A DNA stretch of 64,000 nt, from contig RSEH01000172.1 of NCBI GenBank assembly GCA_006503475.1, forward strand, positions 1 through 64,000, in the 5' to 3' direction. The first letter of the stretch is position 1, and every line of letters starts with the position of its first letter. Origin of the DNA: Stentor roeselii. Taxonomy: Eukaryota > Ciliophora > Heterotrichea > Heterotrichida > Stentoridae. Below the pieces are notes generated by a model. That model was not told where the DNA came from. It ran no database searches and worked only from the letters and a program-made list of their open reading frames with translations. Both the position numbers and the translations under genes were made by a program. This document shows, piece after piece, positions 38,684 to 50,569 of this stretch.

Positions 38684-41600
38684 ATGGAAGAGTTTTGTAG
38701 TCCGCATAGCTCGAGTGGGTCTTTTGAATCGATTTGCACTGTCAATCTTTTACCTAATGCGGTTGATTCTTTGGTTTTTATCGTGTGGGTACTCATCGAC
38801 CAAATTTTATCAAAAGCCCCGAAATCATCAAATCTAGACCCTCTAATGATATTTCTCCAATCCCTTCATTTTATCCTGCAATTCCTTCACCTGACCCTAG
38901 TCCTCTTTATGATCCCAGTAGAAGAAGTATCAGCAAGTCAAGTCCTTTCATCTTCCCTTCAAAGTCTTTTAAGCCTCCTAATTCTCTTTTCCTACTCCTG
39001 CTACTCATCAAGCGATTCACTAGGTCGAACTTCTCTAATCTCAGTAAAATTTTTCACAGTAACCCGTCTTTTCTCATCAGTTTACAATTTCCTAACATTT
39101 TACCTAATCTCTGATTCAGTAATTTCAAGTAAATTAGTGAATTCCTTGCAATACTTGATTTTTTTCCAGACTTTTCTAGTTTTTCTAGTTGGCGCCAGCA
39201 TCCGAGAAGAGAGTCCAACTGAGTCTCTATTAAATCCTAATGAAAATGAAAAAGAAAGTCAAGCTTCATACCAAACTCAAAACTTTTACATGAAACTTTC
39301 CATGCTCTGGGTTTATCCAATTTTAAAACTTGGAACCATTCGGAGTATAGACTTTAAAGATATTGAAAAAATCGGGAAAAGTGACCAATGTCATGTCCAA
39401 AATCAGAAATTACAGAATTTTATGCCGCAGGTCTATGAAACAATGAAAAAAAATGCCTTGTTGATGGCGATATTTAAATGTTATAGAAGAGAGATCCTGA
39501 TAATTACCTTTTTAGGTGTTATTTTAATGATTTTCGACTTTACAGTGCCGATTTTCATTGAGTTGCTGGAAAACTTCTTAGCGAGTTCTCAGCCGACATG
39601 GCGAGGGATCGCATTAGTTTTTTACCTGCTGCTTTCAAAGCTAACCCAAACAATTCTCCGATCTTTTCATACCTTCGTATTCAACCTGCTTCATTACAAC
39701 ATCCAAACAGCAGTGACTTCCGAGATCTACCAGAAGTTGATGAGAGTCTCTACAAGTGTGATGTCATCAGAATCGCTCTCATTCGGAACAGTTCTAAACC
39801 TGGCCAATGTCGACTCAGGCCAGATAACAACAGGAATAACTGACGGGATGAAACTTGCTGTCCTTCCCTTCACCTTCACCCTTGGCTTCTACCTCATGTT
39901 TCATACAATCGGCTCGTCTTCAGGCCTGACAGGAAGTGTCATTGTTTTCATTCTACTCGCTCTCAACACCTTCATCGGCCGTCAGTCAACAAAAGCTCAG
40001 AAGTCTCTGATGTCGGCAAAGGACTCAAGAATCAAAACTTGCAATGAAATGTTAGCAAATATAAGAATGCTTAAAATTTTTGCATGGGAAGGAAAACTCT
40101 CAGAAAAAGTCCTTCAAGAAAGAGAAGTTGAGGTCAAAGCACAGGAGAAAATTTTACTTTGGTTTATTTTTTCTATATTTTTGAATTGGGGGACTCAGGA
40201 TTATATGTCAGCTGGGGTCATCAGCACCATGGCTCTTAGTGGAACGGTTTTGACCCCGGGGAAAGTTTATGCAGGACTTGCTGTGATGAAAGTTTTGAAT
40301 TCTTCGATATTTGTACTGCCGCCTATTATTAATTGTCTTGTGCAAACTCGGGTCAGTGTTGATAGAATTCAAGGGTTTTTAAGGGCAAAGGATCAGAAAT
40401 CTTTTGTTCGATCTACTTTGCATCAGAATCACTCGATTTTTATCAGGAATGCTAGTTTTTCGTGGAATTTAACACCTGATGGCAAGGAAAATGAGTTGAA
40501 GGAGTTTAAGGTTGCACTTAGGAATATTAATTTGGTTGTTGGAAAAGGTGAACTTGTGGCTATTGTTGGAAAAGTCGCTGCTGGGAAATCGGCGTTGTTG
40601 CAGGCTATTGCTCAGAATATGGAAATTGTTGAGGGTGATGATTCTTTGGTTGAGGTAAATGGAAGTCTTGCTTTTTGCAATCAGGAACCCTGGATTCAAA
40701 ATAAAACTATAAAGGAAAACATTCTTTTTGGAAAAAACTTAGACACAAACTTATATCAAGAAGTTCTTAGAGTCACTATGCTTAGTAATGACCTGGCTTC
40801 ACTTCCAGGTGGTGATATGACTGAAATTGGTGAAAAAGGGATCAATTTAAGTGGAGGCCAAAAAGCTAGAGTTTGCATTGCAAGAGCTGTTTATTCAAAT
40901 TCAGATATTTTACTACTCGATGATCCTTTAGCTGCTCTTGATCAATATGTTGGTAGGGCTGTCTTTGAAGAATGCATCAAGAAACACTTAAAAAATAAAA
41001 CACGGTTGCTAGTTACAAACAATCAGCAGTACCTTGGTCTTTGTGATCGTATTTTAGTGATTCGAAAAGGAATGCTTGTTCAAAACGGTAGATTTGATGA
41101 GTTGATTTCTATACCTGGCCATTTCAGAGATAAGTTCATGGTTAGCATCCAGCAGAAGGAGATGTCACAGAAATCCTTGAATGAGGATCCCACTCAAAGC
41201 CTATCAAAAGAAATTTCACCAGAAATAAAACTAAACGATTCTGAAGACAGAGTAATCGGTAAAGTAGATGTATCAGTCTATAAACAATACTTCCGTCACT
41301 ACGGTCATAAATCCCTAGCTTCAGTCTTCGCTTTATTATTAATTTGGCAAGGTTTACGCATGTTCACAGATTTTTACCTAGCTTATTGGACCTCAGAGTC
41401 CAAATCGACCCAAGATTCCAACCTAATCCAAAACGTAGCAATCTTCATCACAGGTTCCCTTTTTGTGAACTTTGCAGTTCTAATAACAAACCTGACCTCA
41501 TTTTCTTCAGGTTTAAAAGCCTCAAGATCATTATTCATTTCATTGATCCAGAGCCTTTCAAACGCCTCAATCTCCTTATTTTACGACACAAACCCAATGG

Positions 41601-42970
41601 GCAGGGTGTTAAACCGTCTTTCTCGAGACATGAACGAACTGGACTCTTCTCTAGTCTACCGAGTTTTCTGGGCATTGACCCAAATCTTCGCTGTTTTAAT
41701 GAGCATAACCTTCTGCCTCTTCACAGTTCCTATAATCATATTCTGCATTCCATTAACAGCTTTTCTCGGCATGAAAGTTCAGAAGTTTTACCTGAGCACC
41801 TCTCGAGAAGTGATTCGTTTAGCAAGTATCAGTAAAAGTCCCATCAGTCAACATTTCTCTGAAAGTCTTTCAGGCCTTTCAACAATTCGAGCTTTTAACA
41901 CCCAGAAACGATTCACATCTGAATACTGTGAATTTGTAGATCAAAGCACAGTTTTAGGAATTTATGAAACTGGATGTTCTGGTTGGATAAGTATTACTTT
42001 AGAAGGGATTTTTGACTTGGTACTCGCAGGAAGTGCCTTGGCGATTGTTTTAACTCGAGGAGAGATCGACCCTGGCCTTGCTGGAGCTTGTTTGATTTAC
42101 GCGATGAGTCTCCCTGCAAGTGTTTCTTATATGATTATTTCAATGGCCTCTCTTGAAAACTCGATGGTTTCAGTCGAAAGGGTCTTGACTATGGCTGAAA
42201 CTCCTTCAGAAGGCTTCAGGGTCCAGAAAAATGATAAAAGACTTGAAAACTGGCCTTCTCATGGAAAGGTCATTTTTCAGAACTTTTCTGCAAGGTATCG
42301 GCCAGGACTTCAAAATGTTTTAAATTCTGTCAACTTTGAATTAAAACCTGCAGAAAAAATTGGAATTATGGGAAGGACTGGATCTGGAAAAAGCACTATC
42401 GTTAAAGCTATTCTTAGAATCGTTCAAAGAGTTGGTGGAAATATTTTTATTGATGGAGTTGATGTTGAAAGTGTTGGACTTGACTTGTTAAGGCAGAAAA
42501 TTTGTGTTATTGTTCAAGAACCTGCACTTTTTCATGGAAGTTTAAGGGAAAATATTGACTTGTTAGGGGTTTTTAATGATCTTGATATTTTAAAGGCTTT
42601 GGAAATTGTTGGATTTAGTCAGAATGGCTTTGGACTTGATTCTATTATTGGGGAAAACGCGAATAATTTGTCTTTAGGGCAAAAACAACTGCTGTGTATT
42701 GCCAGGGCTTTGCTGAAGAGGTCGAAACTTGCTATTTTAGATGAAGCTACTGCTAGTATTGATTTTCAAACTGATTTACTTGTGCAGAAGGTTGTTATGG
42801 AAAGTATGAAAGAATCTACTGTTATTATTATTGCTCATCGCGTTGCTAGTGTTGAAAATTGCGATAAGGTCATGGTTTTGGACCATGGAGAAATTGCTGA
42901 ATTTGGAACTGTGAAAATGCTGAGGGAATGTAATGGAGCTTTTTGTAGACTGGTTCAGGGTGAACGTTAA
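38684..42970 (+). CDS. ABCC-type (MRP) full ABC transporter
   Basis: This 1428-residue protein starts at the ATG at 38684. An N-terminal block of four or five hydrophobic helices (about 20-175) resembles TMD0. TMD1, NBD1, TMD2 and NBD2 follow. NBD1 has Walker A IVGKVAAGKSALL near 629, signature LSGGQKARVCIARA near 722 and Walker B ILLLDDPLAALD, with Asp where the catalytic Glu would be, as is typical for ABCC. NBD2 has GRTGSGKSTIV near 1230, signature LSLGQKQLLCIARA near 1329 and LAILDEATASID with the Glu. Such pumps export organic anions and glutathione conjugates, so partnership with the GSTs is possible. The substrate cannot be inferred. No intron was noticed. Confidence 0.94.
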   Translation: MEEFCSPHSSSGSFESICTVNLLPNAVDSLVFIVWVLIDQILSKAPKSSNLDPLMIFLQSLHFILQFLHLTLVLFMIPVEEVSASQVLSSSLQSLLSLLILFSYSCYSSSDSLGRTSLISVKFFTVTRLFSSVYNFLTFYLISDSVISSKLVNSLQYLIFFQTFLVFLVGASIREESPTESLLNPNENEKESQASYQTQNFYMKLSMLWVYPILKLGTIRSIDFKDIEKIGKSDQCHVQNQKLQNFMPQVYETMKKNALLMAIFKCYRREILIITFLGVILMIFDFTVPIFIELLENFLASSQPTWRGIALVFYLLLSKLTQTILRSFHTFVFNLLHYNIQTAVTSEIYQKLMRVSTSVMSSESLSFGTVLNLANVDSGQITTGITDGMKLAVLPFTFTLGFYLMFHTIGSSSGLTGSVIVFILLALNTFIGRQSTKAQKSLMSAKDSRIKTCNEMLANIRMLKIFAWEGKLSEKVLQEREVEVKAQEKILLWFIFSIFLNWGTQDYMSAGVISTMALSGTVLTPGKVYAGLAVMKVLNSSIFVLPPIINCLVQTRVSVDRIQGFLRAKDQKSFVRSTLHQNHSIFIRNASFSWNLTPDGKENELKEFKVALRNINLVVGKGELVAIVGKVAAGKSALLQAIAQNMEIVEGDDSLVEVNGSLAFCNQEPWIQNKTIKENILFGKNLDTNLYQEVLRVTMLSNDLASLPGGDMTEIGEKGINLSGGQKARVCIARAVYSNSDILLLDDPLAALDQYVGRAVFEECIKKHLKNKTRLLVTNNQQYLGLCDRILVIRKGMLVQNGRFDELISIPGHFRDKFMVSIQQKEMSQKSLNEDPTQSLSKEISPEIKLNDSEDRVIGKVDVSVYKQYFRHYGHKSLASVFALLLIWQGLRMFTDFYLAYWTSESKSTQDSNLIQNVAIFITGSLFVNFAVLITNLTSFSSGLKASRSLFISLIQSLSNASISLFYDTNPMGRVLNRLSRDMNELDSSLVYRVFWALTQIFAVLMSITFCLFTVPIIIFCIPLTAFLGMKVQKFYLSTSREVIRLASISKSPISQHFSESLSGLSTIRAFNTQKRFTSEYCEFVDQSTVLGIYETGCSGWISITLEGIFDLVLAGSALAIVLTRGEIDPGLAGACLIYAMSLPASVSYMIISMASLENSMVSVERVLTMAETPSEGFRVQKNDKRLENWPSHGKVIFQNFSARYRPGLQNVLNSVNFELKPAEKIGIMGRTGSGKSTIVKAILRIVQRVGGNIFIDGVDVESVGLDLLRQKICVIVQEPALFHGSLRENIDLLGVFNDLDILKALEIVGFSQNGFGLDSIIGENANNLSLGQKQLLCIARALLKRSKLAILDEATASIDFQTDLLVQKVVMESMKESTVIIIAHRVASVENCDKVMVLDHGEIAEFGTVKMLRECNGAFCRLVQGER

Positions 42971-43175
42971 ATTTAATTTACTAGATTGTTTTGGAGGTTG
43001 AACAAGATATTTTGTATATTTGTAGGGGAATATATAAGTAAAGAGAATTAGTATTTAGATATTCATTGAAACATAAAAAAATCTAAACTCACACAAAGAA
43101 TACTCATTTCAATAAAAATCTTCCCATCCTTCACTTAAAAACAATTTACTAATTCGAACAAACCCACAAATCTAG

Positions 43176-44555
<1,380 letters not shown>

Positions 44556-44582
44556 TTAGCTTCCAAAACCAAGTAAGATTAA

Positions 44583-44849
44583 CTAAACTAGTCTAAAATC
44601 AGAAACAGCTTCCAAGCCAATCCCAAGTCTCTGTTCATTATAACTCGGAAAAGGCAATCGTGAGTCTCTTCCAAGCGAAATGTCAAGTCCCAAGTTCACA
44701 TTTTGAATGCTTTTCGGTTTTTGCGCCAGAAGATTGCGTTCCATGAGCAGCTGAAAGGGAAGAGCAGATCCATAAGTAACCGAGAGCCACTTCATCTTTT
44801 CCTGTTCTTTTCTTAAAATTGCAGGCCTTGAGTCGAAGAAGTCTTCCAT
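44583..44849 (-). CDS. POMP/UMP1-like proteasome maturation factor (candidate)
   Basis: This 88-residue protein has a core (YGSALPFQLLMERNLLAQ, then NVNLGLDISLGRDSRL) that follows the UMP1/POMP pattern of G-x-P-x-x-L-x-ME, then a Leu-Asp-x-L-x-G-x-D block. UMP1 assists assembly of the 20S proteasome and is its first substrate. The protein is shorter than yeast UMP1 or human POMP (about 140), mainly at the N-terminus. The ATG is directly preceded by TAA and lies 14 nt after the stop of the upstream same-strand gene. It is too short for a firm call by eye. Confidence 0.55.
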   Translation of the reverse strand: MEDFFDSRPAILRKEQEKMKWLSVTYGSALPFQLLMERNLLAQKPKSIQNVNLGLDISLGRDSRLPFPSYNEQRLGIGLEAVSDFRLV

Positions 44850-44863
44850 TTATATTTACAAGA

Positions 44864-46621
44864 CTAGGTTTTCACTATATTGCACTTTTTTAGTGTAAGA
44901 GTCGCTCCTTTTTCTTTATATCGAATTTGCATCGCCCGCTTTAAATGTTCGCAATCTGCTCCACATCGTTCTTTGTGCTCGAAAAGACACTCGAATAACT
45001 CGAGTCTTGCCTTTTTAGATAAGGATAAAAATTCAGCTTTTGACATTTTGAGGACTGAAAGAAGGTTTACTGATTTAGGAAGTCTTTTAAAGCGGATTTT
45101 TGATGAGGAGATGCTTTCGTTTATTAAGAGGTGAGGACGGGGCTTTTCTCGTGATGGAGTCTTTGAGAGGAAATAAGGCTCTGGGCTTGGGGTTATCAGT
45201 GGAAACTCTTCGGCATGTTTCATTGCTGATGGACGGGTGAGTGATGTGTTTTTTACTGGAAATTTATGTAAAAAGTTATCACTTTGGTCTTGTTGCTCTG
45301 AAGGAAAGGAAAGCATGTTTGTCTGGTGCCTGGAAAGAGATTCTGTTTTACTTTGCTCCGATTTTAACTTGTTTTCTAACAGGCTTCTCAACTTTTCCTC
45401 TTCAGAAAGTCGTTCTTCTAGTTTTATTCTTTGTCTTTTGGCTTCTTCATACATTTTCTGCAGTTCTTCTAAGTTTTCTGTGAGGTTTAGAATTTTTTTA
45501 TTACTTTCACCGATGATTTGAATGGACTGTTGTAGTTTTATTTTGGTTATGTCGAGTTCTTCTTTTACTTTTCCAGTTTTATTTAAAGAGTTTTGCATTT
45601 CACTGATTTTTGACTTGTCCTTTTTCGCCATTTCGAATCGATCCAAACAATTTTTGCATTCTTTTTGTTGCTCGAATTTTAAGGCTCTTTGAGTGGCTTC
45701 CAGTTCTTTTTTTAAGACTTCGAATTTTATTTCAATGTTTTTTAGCCTGGATAGGTCTTCCATCATTTGGAACATTTCTTTGTCTTTTTCTTTGATTAAG
45801 GAAAGAAGAACTTCGTATGGAGGGCCGGAGTGTTCTGCGGTTGTTTGCTCTGCTCTTGAAATTTGAATGTATCCTAAGCGGCTTCGGCCGATTGTTATTT
45901 TTTCATTACCGTCTAGACTCAAAGGAATAGGATTCATTAAACTTTCAATTTTTGACCTAAAAAAAGAATTTTGAAGTTCTTCAGGCTCATCAGGTACCTC
46001 AATCGGAGTAAGTGACTTAAGTAATGCTTTCAACTTTTTAATAAGTTTATCATGATTCATTCCACCGATTCGATAAATAGCCCGATTGAGTAAATTGATA
46101 TAATCATCATATTCTTCTTCAGGGTTCGACTCATTATCATGAAAAACCTGCACAGCGACATCCCTGAAAGAAACATGCGTATTAGTAAAACTCGTAAAAC
46201 AAGGCTTTATATGATTTTTTCCGTCTTTTTGCGACTTTTGCATAACTTTTTGGTATCCCATCCAAGCCCGGTTGAATACTTTCGAAATTTTCACATCAAC
46301 ATATTGCATAATCTGAACAAGTCCATCAATACATCTTTCATACAATTTTTTTTCTTTCTTTATCCTGATGCTTACCTCGTCATATTGACTTTTATTAAGC
46401 TTCATAAGTTTAAAGTCAAGTTCTTCTTCAAGTCTTTCAAGTTCCTTGAACAACATTTTCGACCTTCCGTGGTTTGGACTTGAAGGAGTCCGAGGAGGGG
46501 GGGTCAATTCAGAAGTAGGTATCGAGAGAAAGCGACTGTTAGGATTCGGAGACGATTTTCGCAGAGAGGAATAATGAGAGTTGAACTTCGGACTTTGGCT
46601 TTTAAAATGAAAAGACTCCAT
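44864..46621 (-). CDS. Coiled-coil protein, unknown
   Basis: In this 585-residue protein, residues 1-50 are Ser/Pro-rich. Residues 55-235 are helical and may fold (IGGMNHDKLIKKLKALLKSL). Residues 280-450 form a long coiled coil with KQR/KEE heptads. The C-terminal 90 residues (LSVLKMSKAEFLSLSKKARL, then a CEHLKRAMQIRY segment) look conserved and helical. Membrane segments are absent. Cytoskeletal proteins of this form abound in ciliates, but no ortholog is recognised. The gene is divergent from the coiled-coil gene at 46703. Confidence 0.75.
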   Translation of the reverse strand: MESFHFKSQSPKFNSHYSSLRKSSPNPNSRFLSIPTSELTPPPRTPSSPNHGRSKMLFKELERLEEELDFKLMKLNKSQYDEVSIRIKKEKKLYERCIDGLVQIMQYVDVKISKVFNRAWMGYQKVMQKSQKDGKNHIKPCFTSFTNTHVSFRDVAVQVFHDNESNPEEEYDDYINLLNRAIYRIGGMNHDKLIKKLKALLKSLTPIEVPDEPEELQNSFFRSKIESLMNPIPLSLDGNEKITIGRSRLGYIQISRAEQTTAEHSGPPYEVLLSLIKEKDKEMFQMMEDLSRLKNIEIKFEVLKKELEATQRALKFEQQKECKNCLDRFEMAKKDKSKISEMQNSLNKTGKVKEELDITKIKLQQSIQIIGESNKKILNLTENLEELQKMYEEAKRQRIKLEERLSEEEKLRSLLENKLKSEQSKTESLSRHQTNMLSFPSEQQDQSDNFLHKFPVKNTSLTRPSAMKHAEEFPLITPSPEPYFLSKTPSREKPRPHLLINESISSSKIRFKRLPKSVNLLSVLKMSKAEFLSLSKKARLELFECLFEHKERCGADCEHLKRAMQIRYKEKGATLTLKKCNIVKT

Positions 46622-46702
46622 TAGTGGGAAATTATTGGAGACTTGTTGAGATCAAGCTTAGCGACTAGTTGTTAATTGGTAAGAATAAGTCTTTCATATT
46701 TA

Positions 46703-48931
46703 ATGCTAAGTGAAAAACACCTTGATTCACTTGTATTGAAACTTTCTGATAACTTAAAAGCTCTGCAGTCAACTTGCAGTGAATTCTCTTCGAAATGTTC
46801 TTCTAACAAAAATTATGAAGATTACCCGGATTCTGCTGAAAAATTCAAAGAAATACAAAATTTCATTATTAACTTGAAACAGTCTCTTAGACTTTGTCCT
46901 GATATTATTTCTGCTGCTAAGGAAAGTTTCATGAAACTTAGAATCACTATCAAGGACTTTCCTGCCTGTCGTAAAGTTGAGACTGTTCAACAACAACTCA
47001 CTGAGACTGCTAGGCATTTGATTAATCTTGAACAGTCTCATATTGCTTCCATTGACTATCGACTTGATGAACTTTTAGAAATGTGTTTGAATAAGCAAAG
47101 ATTTGATATGGTTTATATCAAAAAATTAGAAGATCAGATTTATTTGAAGGAACAGAAAGGTAGCCCGAAACATTTCGCTTTTAAAAAAGTTGGGAATGAG
47201 GTTAGTGCAAGAGGCTGTACACGATGTGCTCAAGTCTCCGAAGAAGTCCAGTCAATCACTTCAAAAATGCAAAGGATGATGGGAAATTTCCACTCAACAG
47301 TAAAAACCTTAAATCTAAGCCCGCCAGCAAGTTCAAGTTCAAGTCTTTCCATGAGCTCCCCTCACGACCGAGAAAAGAACCTAAAAAAGCTCTCATCTCT
47401 TCAATTAGAAATAAAAAGACTACGTCTTCGAGTAAAAGATTTAGAAGAAAAAGAACTTCAAAGCATTCAAACAATGTCAAACCTGACCAGTTCACTCGAA
47501 GAAGCCAGTAAATTCCAGATAAAAGTCGAAGAATCTCAGGAAAAACTCAAAGAAAAAGACCTGAAAATAAAAAAACTTCTGAAAATCGTTGAAGAACTTT
47601 CAGACCAGAAGAAAAAAATGTTTGAATCTGCTGCAATGTTAAAAGAACAACTTGAAATAAAAGTCACTGAACAAGACGAGCAGATAAAAAATTTAGAAGA
47701 AGAAAACATTTCACAAATTCAGACTTTGAAACAAAAACTTCTGAAAAATGCTGAAGTTGAAAAAATTAATAAAGACCTGCAAAAGGAAGTGGCAAAGCTG
47801 AGGAATGACTATGAAGTTGCTATCAAAAATCTTCAGGAAAATGAAACGAAACTCTTGCAGAAGTCACTCCAAGTTGAAAAATCCTCTCATTTGTCTAACT
47901 TTTTATCTGAAAAAGACCTGCAGATTAAGTCATTAGAAGAAAAAAACGACTGTCTTCAGAATAGGGTAAATGAAAAAGACTTGGAAAATGAAAATCTAGC
48001 GAAAAGTCTTTTAAGCACGAAAAAGGCGCTGGAAGAAGCAAGAAAAAATTTGACTAATTTGTTTAATGAGTATGATTTGTTGAAAAACACTTCGAAACAA
48101 GAGATTGATGCTTTAAAATCATCTGTTAAGTCACCACGATCATCATTTTCACATTCTTTATCACGAGAAAAAAGCAAGGAAATTGACTCGATGAATAATT
48201 TTTATATTTCACAGATTAATGACCTGCAAAATTCTCTTACTGAGCAAAAAGATGACCTCAATATTCTTCATGGAAAGATTGAAGAACGGTAAAATGTATA
48301 CAGAGATGAGTATATCAAAGAGCTTGAAAGCAAAATTGCTTCTTTTTCGACACTTGCTGTTTCTAGCAAGGCACTCGGCGAGGATAATAAGTCATTGATA
48401 GAGTCTCAGACTGTGATTTCAGACTTCTTAAGTCAGTCACAAAATGAGTATACAAGCCAACTCAATTCCCTAAAGCACGAACTTTCAACAGCCCTAGAAA
48501 AAAACGAGGAACTAACCCGTCTTCTAAGTTGCCAGCACTACCTCTACTCCAACTTCGACAAACAAAGAAATTCATTTCCATCACCAGGAATGACCACCCG
48601 AGTTCTAACAAGACAAAACACGAGTCCAGCAGTAGCAGGGACCCAATTCAAGACAGTCGAAGCCTTCAAAAAACTATTCGAATCCCAAGATTTCGACCCA
48701 GACATAATGATAAAAATCGGCATCGAGCTGGACGAAGAAGACCCCAGCAAGTTCATCGACCGAATCGCTGAAATCAAGCGAGACAGAGACAGTCTTTACC
48801 TGGCAGCGGAGAAATATGAAGATTTAATCAATGAACTCAAGGAAGAACTGGAAGAAGACAACGAAAACCAGCTACTTGCATGTGTTATTCGGTTAAAAGG
48901 ACGAGGTAGTGATAATGATTCAATTAATTAA
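46703..48931 (+). CDS. Long coiled-coil protein, one 15-nt intron
   Basis: With the intron at 48289-48303 removed the protein has 737 residues, running from an N-terminal helical region through a CTRCAQ motif near 175 and a Ser-rich linker near 210-225. An almost continuous coiled coil follows from 230 to about 620. The C-terminal part after the intron contains a Ser/Thr/Pro-rich linker. It ends with an acidic helical segment (IMIKIGIELDEEDPSKFIDR). That end may be a small folded module. No family is recognised. Its last 12 nt overlap the convergent gene 48920-49279. Confidence 0.82.
48289..48303 (+). other. 15-nt spliceosomal intron
   Basis: The sequence GTAAAATGTATACAG has GT-AG ends and an A at position 10. 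Removal joins EER to DEYIKELE in an unbroken coiled-coil register. Retention gives CGG TAA. Confidence 0.95.
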
Positions 48932-49279
48932 TGATGGCTTGATATTCTCTTTGCCAATCGCATCTTGTAAAAGGTTATTTAGCGAATTCGTGTCGATAAA
49001 TGAGTTAAATAAAGCGTCGTATAAGGATTTTGACTGCAGGATTTTGTTAATTTCTTCGCTGACTTCTTTTTCGAAGTCAAAAGATGTGATCAAAGTTTCC
49101 AACTTGCATTCAGGTGACAGTTGATTTTGTTTTAAGTAGCTGGTTATCCGACTTTCTGATCTTTTGGAACTTGATCGAAGAGTTGATAAGTCGCATAGGT
49201 CGTATTCTAAGGCTTCCTCTATCAGTGAATAGGGAAGGTAGTTCATCAGTTCGAATCTTGGGATTTCTAATGTGTCCAT
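48920..49279 (-). CDS. Small acidic helical protein, unknown
   Basis: This 119-residue protein is mostly helical and Leu/Glu/Ser-rich (PYSLIEEALEYDLCDLSTLR, then FEKEVSEEINKILQSKSLYD). It starts MDTLEIPRFELM after an in-frame TAA. There is no recognisable domain. The TGA stop lies inside the last codons of the convergent coiled-coil gene, so the two transcripts must overlap. A short conserved-looking core and good codon structure argue that it is real. Confidence 0.62.
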   Translation of the reverse strand: MDTLEIPRFELMNYLPYSLIEEALEYDLCDLSTLRSSSKRSESRITSYLKQNQLSPECKLETLITSFDFEKEVSEEINKILQSKSLYDALFNSFIDTNSLNNLLQDAIGKENIKPSLIN

Positions 49280-49922
49280 TTAAATATTATAAACCGCCAT
49301 TAAAAATATAGTCGTTTCTAACTCTTTTTAAATAAGTATGGATATTCAAGATTTTAGACACGGTTTAAAGAAGAGACTTGTGAAGGGTTTTTAATGATTT
49401 TGCAGATTTCATTTAGGGTTTATGTAGAGAATTTTTTTATTGTTTCTTGTGGGCTGTGGAATTTTAGTTTTTGAGGAAATGAATGAGCAGGGGTTTTAAC
49501 GGGATTTGATAGAAATTTAAGAAAATGGAAGGATTTATCGGGGATTTGTTAATTTAGGGAAAAGTTGGGACTTTTTCAAGTTTTCAAAAAAAATTCTTAA
49601 ACTCATTTTTATATTTGGGTCAGTTTTGGGAGTTTTTAGAGAGATTGAAGAGAAAGTTTCAGCAGATGAGTTTTTTAGAATGAAAAGAGTGCAAGGGAAT
49701 CATCAAGGCAAAATCATAAAAACAAAAATTTTTCAGAATCTTAAAAATAATTCCAAATCCCTTAAAAAATTTAAATTTCTATTGAAAAATCAAGTTTTTT
49801 CCTAATTTTTCTTTGAATTTATCTAGTTTTTTTATAAGTTTTTTTATATCGAAACGCCATTTTCCGCCAAATTTCCCAAAAAAAAATGAAAAATTTCTAA
49901 GTCCTAAGGTAATTATTCTTAT
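49280..49922. other. Intergenic region
   Basis: This is one of the longer internal gaps, about 640 nt. The left two thirds are G/T-rich on the + strand, hence C-rich upstream of the 48920-49279 gene. The right third is A/T-rich. No ORF and no recognised RNA gene is present, although a small non-coding RNA cannot be excluded by eye. Confidence 0.4.
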
Positions 49923-50519
49923 CTACTCACTTTTACTCCTTCTAGTATGGTTAAAATAGCAAAAAACAACCCAAGCACAAGGCAAGGCTCCAGAAGCGAA
50001 AACAGAAAAGCCTATAAAATCTGCATCACGAGCCGCAACACCCATCCAAAAAGAGCAATTGACCAAATTGATCCCATATTCTAAAACATCACATTTCAAG
50101 CAAATCTCTCTCTTAACTGCCTGAATCGAGTCACCCCAAGCAGGTAAAAAGCATTTGAAAGTAATTCCACAAGCAGCAAAAAGAGTAAAATTCAAAGGCA
50201 TCAAGAAGCACCCAACACATGCAGTGAATCCAATAAAAAGATCATTTAAGACTCGAGTTTCATTTTTTTGGTTCGTTCCACAAAGAAACAAGTTGATTCC
50301 CGAAGCTACTGTCGGCAAGGCGTTTCCAATTATGCTAGTCAAGTCGGCTGACTGCAGAGCGAGACTAAGCCAAAGACACATGCTGAAAAAATTGAATTTT
50401 ATTGCCTGGTAAAGCGACTCATCTGAAGTCTTCGTGAAATAAGTGTGTCTCATAGGGTAGAGACAACAGCAGAAGTTGCAAAAACAAGCGAAAATAAAAG
50501 GCTCTAACAAAGCCTCCAT
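49923..50519 (-). CDS. Multi-pass membrane protein, Cys-rich N-terminus
   Basis: This 198-residue protein has about five hydrophobic segments. It starts with FIFACFCNFCCCLYPMRHTY, whose Cys cluster could be palmitoylated. Later segments include NDLFIGFTACVGCFLMPLNF, FTLFAACGITFKCFLP and a C-terminal helix before a basic tail (NHTRRSKSE). The family is unknown; a PLAC8-like relation was considered but the core motif is not convincing. The ATG is preceded by TAA. Confidence 0.7.
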   Translation of the reverse strand: MEALLEPFIFACFCNFCCCLYPMRHTYFTKTSDESLYQAIKFNFFSMCLWLSLALQSADLTSIIGNALPTVASGINLFLCGTNQKNETRVLNDLFIGFTACVGCFLMPLNFTLFAACGITFKCFLPAWGDSIQAVKREICLKCDVLEYGINLVNCSFWMGVAARDADFIGFSVFASGALPCAWVVFCYFNHTRRSKSE

Positions 50520-50569
50520 TTAGTTTATTTAGAATTGATTTACCTTATCTGGTTAGAAGTACTTATTTT

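Noticed and set aside
41344-41835. 163-codon frame overlapping the ABCC gene
   Set aside because: It is an out-of-frame reading within transmembrane domain 2 in a C-rich block; the composition explains the absence of stops.
49248-49260. GTTCGAATC as a tRNA B box
   Set aside because: It lies inside the 48920-49279 coding frame, and no acceptor stem or A box fits around it.
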